Positions 1 through 5,522 of a stretch of DNA of 7,419 nt are shown here, in pieces. This DNA comes from Clostridia bacterium (lineage in GTDB: Bacteria; Bacillota_A; Clostridia; Oscillospirales; CAG-272), in NCBI GenBank assembly GCA_017452945.1, contig JAFTLD010000025.1, positions 1 through 7,419 on the forward strand, in the 5' to 3' direction. Both the position numbers and the translations under genes were made by a program. Below the pieces are notes generated by a model. The model worked only from the letters and a program-made list of their open reading frames with translations, had not been told where the DNA came from and did no database searches. Numbering within the stretch: the stretch's first letter is position 1; each line of letters starts with the position of its first letter.

Positions 1-180
1 CATCTGCGAAATATTTGCTCGCGCAAAACTGCGCAGCACCCTCCGGCGCTGAATTTTTTGATGGATTTTGTCAAAGCGAGTCGAAGCAAGAAACACATCT
101 TGCAAGACGAGATTTGGCGAAATACGCGAAAAATTCTCGCCGCAGAGCGTATGAGTTCGGCTCTCTTCGGCTATAAAATA
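1..180. other. Left edge without a supported gene; hairpin-rich, possibly a dispersed repeat
   Basis: No convincing gene. Plus-strand frame 1 is open from the window edge to a stop at 199-201, with an internal ATG at 61 giving 46 residues, but no ribosome site precedes that ATG and the peptide is rich in Arg, Lys and Ser with no recognisable domain. Several short hairpins are visible: TTTGC/GCAAA at 14-18 and 23-27, GCGCA/TGCGC at 21-25 and 30-34, and GGCGA/TCGCC at 116-120 and 137-141. The look, structured and with spuriously open frames, is that of an intergenic repeat. That is inference, since there is no second copy in the window. Confidence 0.3.
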
Positions 181-211
181 AAGGACTGCTTCAAATTTTG
201 AGGCAGTCCTT
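172..211 (-). terminator. Intrinsic terminator downstream of the ydjIGH block
   Basis: AAGGACTGC (181-189) pairs perfectly with GCAGTCCTT (203-211). The pairing continues inward through a T-G pair and TCAA/TTGA to a tiny loop, giving a long stem. On the minus strand the stem is followed by TATTTTAT, a U-rich run that suits termination of the minus-strand operon ending at 312. On the plus strand the run after the stem is weaker (CTTGTATATCTTTT), so it may also stop plus-strand transcripts entering from the left. Confidence 0.7.
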
Positions 212-311
212 CTTGTATATCTTTTAAGCGGTTTTTGTTTGACAAAGTGCTATTCTGACTTTGTCGGAGTTGACATTGCGCTATTACGCAGTAGGCGAAA
301 CGCGCTGCCTT

Positions 312-1100
312 TTACCTGCCGCCTCTGTGGCCTCCGCCGCCACCCATACGGCTGCCGCCTCCGCCACCGCGACCACCGCGGCCTCCCGACGAGATAATGG
401 TGGTGGTAACAAATCTACCGATCTCACGGTCATCACTGTTGGTCAGATCCAGCGTGGCAAATCTGTCAAGCGGATAAGCCGTGGAGTGCTTCTTTCTCTT
501 GTAGCTTGCCGATACGCTCTTAGCACTGATCGCACCGACGATCGCACCAATGATCAGCGAACCGATCAGAATCAGCATCCATGACACGCCAAGTCTGCCC
601 ATGTACGCCTCGGCACTCAGCTCTGCATAGGCACAAAGGCCGTCTGCGATGTTTCCCTGCTTGATGTTGTGATACACACGGCTGTCGTCGAGGATGTAAT
701 CAATTTCCTTTTCGTTGATCTTACGGTATGCATCTCCATACGTGTAAATATCATAGAAGATCTCAGAATGGGTCGCACTTACCACCAAAAGGACTAAAGG
801 ATCGTCATCACTCAGACCGCGATCAGCCAAAAATTCTTGGCCGAAATATTTTTCGCGGCCACCGTAGCTGTAATCCGAAAAAAATACGTACGCACAGATC
901 GGGATCCCCGTCTGTTCACTTGCCAGCTCCAGCGCGGCATTGACCAAAAACTCCTGATCATCGCTCAAAAGATCATCCACGTCATGAACGTCCGTCAAAG
1001 AATCGGGGAACGACTCCTGCTCGGATTGCGCATTTACGGGCAGAGCACCAAGCACGATAAGAACAAGCAAAATGCTTGCAAAAAATTTCATTCTCTTCAT
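312..1100 (-). CDS. ydjH: TPM-domain membrane protein, YdjH-like, with Gly/Arg-rich tail
   Basis: Probable extracytoplasmic TPM-domain (TLP18.3/Psb32/MOLO-1) protein. Residues are numbered from an upstream in-frame GTG at 1112. A basic start and hydrophobic core (5-25) end at a signal-peptidase-like VNA (26-28). The TPM region spans about 35-170, with the VHDVDDLLSDDQ start, an ILVVS-like strand around 105-112 and Tyr/Asp-rich turns at 120-130. One membrane helix lies at about 178-197, followed by a KRKK stop-transfer patch and a tail that becomes almost pure Gly/Arg from 243. I chose ATG at 1100 because it forms an ATGA overlap with the stop of the upstream zinc-ribbon gene (262 aa); GTG 1112 and ATG 1091 are alternatives. 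In B. subtilis, YdjH works with YdjG and the SPFH protein YdjI in the PspA membrane-stress system, and the same three families sit together here. The catalytic or binding role of the TPM domain is not settled. Confidence 0.85.
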   Translation of the reverse strand: MKRMKFFASILLVLIVLGALPVNAQSEQESFPDSLTDVHDVDDLLSDDQEFLVNAALELASEQTGIPICAYVFFSDYSYGGREKYFGQEFLADRGLSDDDPLVLLVVSATHSEIFYDIYTYGDAYRKINEKEIDYILDDSRVYHNIKQGNIADGLCAYAELSAEAYMGRLGVSWMLILIGSLIIGAIVGAISAKSVSASYKRKKHSTAYPLDRFATLDLTNSDDREIGRFVTTTIISSGGRGGRGGGGGSRMGGGGGHRGGR

Positions 1101-2146
1101 AGCAGCACCCACCCCAAAGCAAATACTACTGCCGCAACGGCAGCCATGACTGCTGTGAACAACGCAGCCAGCTTTACCTTACTGATAGGCAGCTCGCCAT
1201 ATACCTTGCCGGTATACCCATTCATGGCATAACGGTAAATATTCCCCTCTTTGTCACTGTAATTCAGCACCCACACGGGCATCAAGGCATACTCCCAGTT
1301 GCTGTGTCGGATATTCAACTGCAGCTCACCCGGATCGCTCTGTCCTTCGATCGTGCCGCGCAGCAAACGTCGGGCATAGCCCTCCATACGGCTGCGCACC
1401 TCTTCGCTGAGCTCCTCGCGCTCAATATCGCGCTTTTTTGCAATAAAACCGGTCAGATAAGGCATGGAAAACTCCTCAAGCGACTCCGAGGGATAGGGCA
1501 AAATACCCTCCAGCATTTCCTTATCCTCGGTAGACAGCGCGCCTGTGACGATATCCTCGAAGTGGATCTCACCGTCACGCACGTATGCCAGCTTGGTGGT
1601 TTCGGTATACTTGACGTTGCCCACCACCCAAGAGCGCAGGCGTGTGCCCTGGGTGTGCAGCGAAGCAGAGCTGTCCGCATCGGTCACCCAGAAGGGATAG
1701 TACACACCCGTGATCAGCTCGACCTGCTCAGCACTGAAATAATCACGCGGTACAAAGCGGTGGCTCTTGGCATATTTCAAAAATTTTTCAATTGCCTGCT
1801 GCTTACCAAAGCGGAACGGTATGACCTTATCGGGGCGGAATGCACCCGAAAGCTGATCAGACAGCACAACGGGATTGTGGCAATAATAACAGAAATCCGC
1901 TACGGTCTCGCCATCCGCCATCACGTCGGCACCGCAGGATGGGCAATGATAGGCATGCAGCTGCGCACGGAACTGTGCATCCTGTTCCTCTTTGACCTTG
2001 GCCTTCTCTGCGCTGTTTTGATCATCCAGCTCCTGCTTGGAAAAATCAGAAAGACAGAACTCGCAGGAAAACCTTCCCTTTTCGGCATCAAAGAGCAAGC
2101 CGGCACCGCAATTGGGACATTGATAAGTGACTGTCGTGCGTCCCAT
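1097..2146 (-). CDS. ydjG: Membrane-anchored double zinc-ribbon protein, YdjG-like
   Basis: 349-residue protein with two N-terminal zinc ribbons: Cys10/13/28/31 (CPNCG...CEFC) and Cys68/71/86/89 (CPSCG...CYYC), separated by a charged, probably helical linker (35-65). A mixed alpha/beta body follows (105-315; YYPFWV at 149-154, LMPVWVLNYSDKEG at 288-301), then one C-terminal membrane helix (about 324-347). The body should face the cytoplasm and the chain is tail-anchored. Length and order match B. subtilis YdjG (TFIIB-type zinc ribbon protein), which helps place PspA and YdjI at the membrane. The start codon lies 7 nt after the stop of the SPFH gene and has no good Shine-Dalgarno of its own, so translation is probably coupled. 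Its stop overlaps the start of the TPM gene. Zinc binding is inferred from the cysteine spacing; nothing suggests DNA binding despite the TFIIB-like name. Confidence 0.85.
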   Translation of the reverse strand: MGRTTVTYQCPNCGAGLLFDAEKGRFSCEFCLSDFSKQELDDQNSAEKAKVKEEQDAQFRAQLHAYHCPSCGADVMADGETVADFCYYCHNPVVLSDQLSGAFRPDKVIPFRFGKQQAIEKFLKYAKSHRFVPRDYFSAEQVELITGVYYPFWVTDADSSASLHTQGTRLRSWVVGNVKYTETTKLAYVRDGEIHFEDIVTGALSTEDKEMLEGILPYPSESLEEFSMPYLTGFIAKKRDIEREELSEEVRSRMEGYARRLLRGTIEGQSDPGELQLNIRHSNWEYALMPVWVLNYSDKEGNIYRYAMNGYTGKVYGELPISKVKLAALFTAVMAAVAAVVFALGWVLL

Positions 2147-2153
2147 ATGCTAT

Positions 2154-3431
2154 TTATGCACGGCGAGCGCCGCATTCGGGGCAGAACTTGCCCGTACCAT
2201 TGTTTTTATGACCGCACTCGGTGCAGAACCAGGAATCATCCTCAGGCTTTTTTGCACCGCATTCAGAGCAGAACTTTCCGGTGTTGACCGCACCGCAGGA
2301 GCAGGTCCAGCCTGCAGCTGCTTCGGGCTTCTTTGCACCGCACTCGGAGCAGAATTTGCCCTGATTGACTGCGCCGCAAGCGCACTGCCAGCCATTTGCC
2401 GCAGCGGCAGCCTTCTTTTCCTCTGCATCACGCGCCATTTGCGCACGGTTGGATTCACTTGCTGCTGCCATAAAGCCGCCGCCTGCGTTCATGCCCATGC
2501 CCATACCCATAAAGGCCTGTGCGCTTCCGTTCGCATTGCTGCCCGCAGCCTCAAAGCCGCGTGCCATTGCGCCCTGGACGTAGCCCTCGCGAATCGATGC
2601 GTCGCCAAGCATTGCACCCTGATTGCGCATGTTGATCAGCTTCTTGCTTTCCTCATCATAAGAAACGCTGGCAATACCTACGCTGAGCACCTCCATGCCG
2701 CGCAGTGCCTTCCAATCGGCATCCAGCTCGGTTGCCATATAGGTCGACAGCTCGCGCGACTTGCTTGCCACGTAAGAGATACGGATACCGTCTGCCGACA
2801 TGCGGTTGATGGCAGCCTGCAGTGCCTCCAAGAACTCGGAGAGATACTGCTCGTTGATGGTGCTGATCTCTACGCGGTCAGCGTTCTTGGGCAGTGCCTC
2901 GGTGTAGAACTTGATAGGATCGGTGATCTTGATCGAATACGTACCGTGTGCACGCAAGAACAGCTCAGCATTATAGAAATTGTCGAAATAGTTGACGGGA
3001 GAACGCGTACCGAATTTGATACCCTTGATCTCCTGCAAATTGATAAAGTACGCCTTTTGCGCATAGGACGGCACACCGCCGAACTTGATACGCGAAAAGG
3101 TATCCTTGAGAGCATCGCCAAACTCACCGCCAAACAGCGAGGGAGCACTGGAATTGTCCACCTTGAAATAGCCGGGCTCGGCTGTATAGTCCACTACCTT
3201 GCCGCCATCCACCAGCATCATGAACTGACCGGGATAGACGTGAATGATCGAGCCATTGGAAATAACGTCCTCGGTACCCTTTTTATTATTGTTTCGCTTG
3301 TCGTTTCTGCGTACGGTCACGCCCTTGGTAAATACCGTTCCTTCGCCCATGGAATCGGCCTCAATGACCTCCAGCCACTGATCGGCAAGAGCACCGCCAA
3401 CCGCATGCATTGCTGCTTTGATAATACCCAT
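2154..3431 (-). CDS. ydjI: SPFH-domain protein with three C-terminal zinc ribbons, YdjI-like
   Basis: 425-residue cytoplasmic SPFH (stomatin/prohibitin/flotillin/HflKC) protein of the YdjI 'virion core' type. The MGIIKAAMHAVGGALADQW start and the IEADSMGEGTVFTKG segment are typical, and the PGQFMMLVDGGKVVD strand (67-81) opens the SPFH core. The core runs to about 265 and is followed by a Met/Gly/Ala-rich linker (MGMGMGM at 308-314). Three zinc ribbons end the chain: Cys350/352/361/364, Cys377/379/388/391 and Cys403/406/417/420. The first two are near-identical tandem copies. No membrane helix is seen, so membrane contact probably goes through the YdjG/YdjH partners encoded next. In B. subtilis, YdjI links PspA to the membrane. 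Start: ATG at 3431 has AAGGAG nine bases upstream. B. subtilis YdjI is shorter, so the extra ribbons are an elaboration. I found no convincing promoter in the 78-nt gap after prfC, so read-through from prfC is likely. Confidence 0.88.
   Translation of the reverse strand: MGIIKAAMHAVGGALADQWLEVIEADSMGEGTVFTKGVTVRRNDKRNNNKKGTEDVISNGSIIHVYPGQFMMLVDGGKVVDYTAEPGYFKVDNSSAPSLFGGEFGDALKDTFSRIKFGGVPSYAQKAYFINLQEIKGIKFGTRSPVNYFDNFYNAELFLRAHGTYSIKITDPIKFYTEALPKNADRVEISTINEQYLSEFLEALQAAINRMSADGIRISYVASKSRELSTYMATELDADWKALRGMEVLSVGIASVSYDEESKKLINMRNQGAMLGDASIREGYVQGAMARGFEAAGSNANGSAQAFMGMGMGMNAGGGFMAAASESNRAQMARDAEEKKAAAAANGWQCACGAVNQGKFCSECGAKKPEAAAGWTCSCGAVNTGKFCSECGAKKPEDDSWFCTECGHKNNGTGKFCPECGARRA
2241..2393 (-). 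repeat. Tandem 27-codon duplication encoding zinc ribbons 1 and 2 of the SPFH protein
   Basis: Residues 347-370 and 374-397 follow the same pattern (GWxCxCGAVNxGKFCSECGAKKPE) with 21 of 24 positions identical and a period of 27 codons. The third ribbon (401-425) is a diverged relative with CxxC in place of CxC at its first knuckle. This points to a recent in-frame duplication of one ribbon unit. Confidence 0.8.
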
Positions 3432-3468
3432 TTGTATTTTCTCCTTGTATATGATTTTCTGTTAGCGC

Positions 3469-3488
3469 GGGCGATTCTTGAATCGCCC
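3469..3488. repeat. Palindromic intergenic element (GGGCGATTC/GAATCGCCC)
   Basis: GGGCGATTC (3469-3477) and GAATCGCCC (3480-3488) form a perfect 9-bp dyad with a 2-nt centre, set in the prfC-ydjI gap. On the minus strand it reads GTAGGGGCGATTC then AAGAATCGCCCGCG. It is not followed by a T-run on either strand, so it is not a standard terminator. From general familiarity, elements of this form (GTAGGGGCGATTC...GAATCGCCC) are common REP-like repeats in Clostridia; only one copy is in this window. It could weaken but not abolish read-through from prfC into ydjI, or act as an mRNA stability hairpin. Confidence 0.6.
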
Positions 3489-3509
3489 CTACGAATCTTT
3501 TTTCATTTT

Positions 3510-5120
3510 TTACGCGTTACTGCCGTAAGGCAACAATTCAAGATCCTCGTTATGCTCCAGCGCCCAGGTCACAGCCCAGTTTCCGGGAAACAGCAAAAGA
3601 TCGTTGCCGCGCACGTCCTGAATCCACTTGGTTTCTGCCGAGAGCTTGAGCTTTGCGGGCTCGATCTCCTTGCCACTCTTACTGCCCACGTAGCGGATGA
3701 TATCGTACGGGATCTCGCGCTGAATATATCCCACACCGTACTCGGTCTGCATACGGAACTTGAGCACGTCATACTGCAGCACACCGACCACGCCTACGAT
3801 CACGCGCTCCATACCCGAATTGGGCTCAAAGAAGATACGGATGGCACCCTCCTGCGCGATCTGATTCATGCCCTTGGCGAACTGCTTGCGCTTCATGGAG
3901 TCGATCTGCTCCACGAACGCGAAATGCTCGGGGGTAAAGTTGGGGATCCCCTCGTATGCAACCTTCATACCGGGCTGGCAGATAGTATCACCGATTGAGA
4001 AGATACCGGGATCAAACACACCGATGATGTCACCTGCATACGCAACTTCAACGCCCTCGCGCTCCTGTGCCATCATCTGCTGCGGCTGTGCAAGCTTGAT
4101 GTTCTTGCCGCCTTGCACGTGGAAATATTCCTTATTCCGCTCAAACTTACCCGAACAGATACGCATAAAGGCAATTCTGTCGCGGTGCGCCTTGTTCATA
4201 TTGGCCTGGATCTTGAACACGAATGCCGAAAATCTCTCGTCTGTCGATGCGATCTCCACATCGCCCGCCTTGTGCGAAAGGGGCGCCGTGGTCATCTGTA
4301 AAAAGCTCTCAAGGAAAGGCTCAATACCGAAGTTATTGAGTGCCGAGCCAAAGAATACGGGCGAGAGCTTGCCCGCGCGCACCAGATCAAGGTCAAAACC
4401 GAAATCGGCAACGTCCAAAAGCTCGATCTGCTCGGTTAAGTTTTCGCGCAAGCGCTCACCGATCAATTCGTCCAGTCTGTCTGTATCGTCAAAATCCACC
4501 GCAATACCCTGCAAGCGGTTGCGCCCACCGTGGAAGTTGTCAAAGGTCAGGATCTGCTTCTTTTCGCGATCGTACACGCCCTTGAAATCCACACCGCAGC
4601 CAATCGGCCAGTTCATGGGATAGGTGCGGATGCCGAATTCCTGCTCCAGCTCGTCGAGCAGATCCAAAGGATCACGCGCCTCGCGGTCCAGCTTGTTGAT
4701 AAAGGTGAAAATCGGAATGCCGCGCATGGCGCAGACCTTGAACAGCTTGCGCGTCTGTGCCTCAATACCCTTTGCCGCGTCAATGACCATGACCGCGCTG
4801 TCGGCAGCCATGAGCGTGCGGTAGGTGTCCTCCGAGAAGTCCTGGTGTCCGGGGGTGTCCAGAATGTTGATGCAGTAGCCGTTATAGTTGAACTGCATCA
4901 CCGACGAAGAAACAGAGATACCTCTCTGCTTTTCCAGCTCCATCCAGTCCGAAACGGCATGCTTGTCGCTGTGCTTGCCCTTGACCGAACCTGCAGTCTG
5001 GATCGCACCACCGTAAAGCAAAAACTTTTCGGTCAGCGTGGTCTTACCTGCGTCGGGGTGCGAGATAATGGCAAACGTGCGGCGTTTTTGTATTTCATGT
5101 AAGCTTTGTGCGTCTATCAT
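3510..5120 (-). CDS. prfC: Peptide chain release factor 3 (RF3)
   Basis: Translational GTPase that removes RF1 and RF2 from the ribosome after peptide release; not a codon-reading factor. All GTPase motifs are present: P-loop SHPDAGKT (20-27), switch I RGISVSSSV (66-74), DTPGHQDF (88-95), NKLD (142-145) and GSA (258-260). The N-terminal QKRRTFAIISHPDAGKTTLTEKFLLYGGAI and the SVKGKHSDKHAVSDWMELEKQRGIS segment distinguish RF3 from EF-G and LepA. The beta-barrel domain II (about 295-385) and the C-terminal domain III ending LLLFPGNWAVTWALEHNEDLELLPYG are complete. At 536 residues it has normal family length. The ATG at 5120 has AGAGGA about 11 nt upstream (slightly long spacing) and an extended -10 promoter at 5159-5187. 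It is the first gene of the minus-strand block; any link to the membrane-stress genes downstream appears to be positional only. Confidence 0.97.
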   Translation of the reverse strand: MIDAQSLHEIQKRRTFAIISHPDAGKTTLTEKFLLYGGAIQTAGSVKGKHSDKHAVSDWMELEKQRGISVSSSVMQFNYNGYCINILDTPGHQDFSEDTYRTLMAADSAVMVIDAAKGIEAQTRKLFKVCAMRGIPIFTFINKLDREARDPLDLLDELEQEFGIRTYPMNWPIGCGVDFKGVYDREKKQILTFDNFHGGRNRLQGIAVDFDDTDRLDELIGERLRENLTEQIELLDVADFGFDLDLVRAGKLSPVFFGSALNNFGIEPFLESFLQMTTAPLSHKAGDVEIASTDERFSAFVFKIQANMNKAHRDRIAFMRICSGKFERNKEYFHVQGGKNIKLAQPQQMMAQEREGVEVAYAGDIIGVFDPGIFSIGDTICQPGMKVAYEGIPNFTPEHFAFVEQIDSMKRKQFAKGMNQIAQEGAIRIFFEPNSGMERVIVGVVGVLQYDVLKFRMQTEYGVGYIQREIPYDIIRYVGSKSGKEIEPAKLKLSAETKWIQDVRGNDLLLFPGNWAVTWALEHNEDLELLPYGSNA

Positions 5121-5158
5121 TGTTTTATATATCCTCTGAAAAAATAGTTATTCATATT

Positions 5159-5187
5159 ATTATAGCACGGTTTTAACGAAAATGCAA
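5159..5187 (-). promoter_or_regulatory. Sigma-A promoter for prfC
   Basis: Read on the minus strand: -35 TTGCAT (5187-5182), a 17-nt spacer ending TGC, then a perfect -10 TATAAT (5164-5159). The TGC just before the -10 makes it an extended -10 promoter, which compensates for the weak -35. Transcription would start near 5152, giving a leader of about 30 nt before the prfC ATG. Confidence 0.75.
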
Positions 5188-5252
5188 GTCCCATACACAG
5201 ATTTGGGCATAAGTCGGGCAAAAAAGCAATCCGGACAGCGACACTTGCGCTA

Positions 5253-5283
5253 TAAAATAAAAAATCAACCCGCAGGGGGTTGA
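5253..5283 (-). terminator. Minus-strand intrinsic terminator insulating prfC
   Basis: On the minus strand TCAACCC (5283-5277) pairs with GGGTTGA (5271-5265) around a 5-nt loop and is followed at once by TTTTTTATTTTATA. This would stop minus-strand transcripts coming from the toxin-like region before they reach prfC. The same bases contain the start of the plus-strand -35 box at 5280, so terminator and promoter are interleaved. Confidence 0.7.
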
Positions 5284-5308
5284 CAAAACGCAACAAATGG
5301 AGTATAAT
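5280..5308 (+). promoter_or_regulatory. Consensus promoter of the small RNA
   Basis: Perfect TTGACA (5280-5285), 17-nt spacer, perfect TATAAT (5303-5308). The expected start is about 5315. No open frame with a ribosome site follows, and a terminator lies only about 40-85 nt downstream, so it drives a short RNA. Confidence 0.85.
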
Positions 5309-5314
5309 GATAAC

Positions 5315-5402
5315 GTAGGAGCACCGGTAACGGTCGACTTCCTCGTGAAAAGATTAAAGATAACCGCTTCAGATTGGTCGTCGTGGGTGGTTATCTTTTT
5401 TT
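5315..5402 (+). ncRNA. Small RNA of about 88 nt, possible antisense antitoxin
   Basis: A consensus promoter and an intrinsic terminator bracket a short transcript without a credible ORF. Its 5' half folds as AGGAG/CUUCCU enclosing ACCG-GUAA-CGGU, a four-pair stem capped by a GNRA tetraloop (ACCG 5323-5326, loop 5327-5330, CGGU 5331-5334). A short A-rich single-stranded stretch follows, then the terminator stem. The 3' end overlaps, in antisense, the stop codon and last bases of a toxin-like peptide remnant on the minus strand. That convergent arrangement with a shared terminator is the one seen in Fst- and BsrG-type type I toxin-antitoxin loci. The RNA and its borders are well supported; the antitoxin role is inference. 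It matches no riboswitch consensus that I know, and it is followed by its own terminator and a separate promoter for the next gene, so it does not look like a leader. Confidence 0.6.
5356..5402. terminator. Shared terminator of the small RNA and the convergent toxin remnant
   Basis: AAAGATAACC (5356-5365) pairs with GGTTATCTTT (5389-5398) over 10 bp across a 23-nt loop. On the plus strand the stem runs into TTTTTTT (5396-5402). On the minus strand it runs into TTTAATCTTTTC, a weaker but usable U-rich run. The loop is large for a terminator. Confidence 0.75.
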
Positions 5403-5447
5403 GTTACTATGAATACTGATGACAAGACCGATGATTGCAAGGATACC

Positions 5448-5476
5448 TTGACAAAAAGCATTGCATTCGGTATATT
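5448..5476 (+). promoter_or_regulatory. Promoter P1 of the 138-aa membrane protein gene
   Basis: Perfect -35 TTGACA (5448-5453), 17-nt spacer, -10 TATATT (5471-5476, five of six consensus). It overlaps the stronger P2 by 16 nt; the two cannot be occupied at once. Start expected near 5483. Confidence 0.55.
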
Positions 5477-5489
5477 TTTCTGCTATAAT
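5461..5489 (+). promoter_or_regulatory. Promoter P2 (extended -10) of the 138-aa membrane protein gene
   Basis: -35 TTGCAT (5461-5466), 17-nt spacer ending TGC, perfect TATAAT (5484-5489). It has the same -35 variant and TGC extension as the prfC promoter. A start near 5496 leaves a leader of about 27 nt carrying GAGGAG, and rules out in-frame start codons upstream of this point. Confidence 0.75.
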
Positions 5490-5522
5490 AAAAACAGAGG
5501 ATCACGAAACGAGGAGAGCATG

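Larger units (their letters stand above)
5391..5501 (-). pseudogene. 3' remnant of a type I toxin-like membrane peptide (no start codon)
   Basis: On the minus strand a 36-codon stretch is open from just after a TGA (5502-5504) to a TAA at 5391-5393. It contains no ATG, GTG or TTG in frame. Its last 18 residues are GILAIIGLVISIHSNKKR, a hydrophobic helix followed by a short basic tail, which is how Fst/Ldr and 'holin-like' type I toxins end. The stop lies inside the stem of a shared terminator, with a convergent small RNA on the other strand, again as in such loci. The part upstream (SSVFIIAEKYTECNAFC) shows no toxin-like features and is overlapped by the plus-strand promoters of the next gene, suggesting the toxin's 5' end was lost. 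The family assignment rests on pattern recognition only. Confidence 0.4.

Noticed and set aside
241..265. Hairpin GACAAAGT/ACTTTGTC as the operon terminator
   Set aside because: Perfect 8-bp stem but no T-run after it on either strand; the stem at 181-211 with a U-rich run is the better terminator.
1304..2287. 327-codon plus-strand open frame opposite ydjG
   Set aside because: Antisense shadow of a gene with clear zinc-ribbon motifs; no ribosome site or recognisable domain.
2127..3998. 623-codon plus-strand open frame across ydjI and the end of prfC
   Set aside because: It is antisense to two genes with complete domains and good signals; its translation is Cys/His/Leu-rich with no domain, typical of a shadow frame.
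5297..5419. 40-codon plus-strand frame starting ATGGAGTATAATGAT across the small RNA
   Set aside because: The start codon lies upstream of the -10 box and the box itself would be coding, so the transcript cannot contain the start; no ribosome site.
5345..5419. GTG-started peptide with two Trp codons (DWSSW) before a terminator, like a trp leader attenuator
   Set aside because: No Shine-Dalgarno before the GTG, no anti-terminator pairing, and the downstream gene is a membrane protein with its own promoters, not a tryptophan gene.
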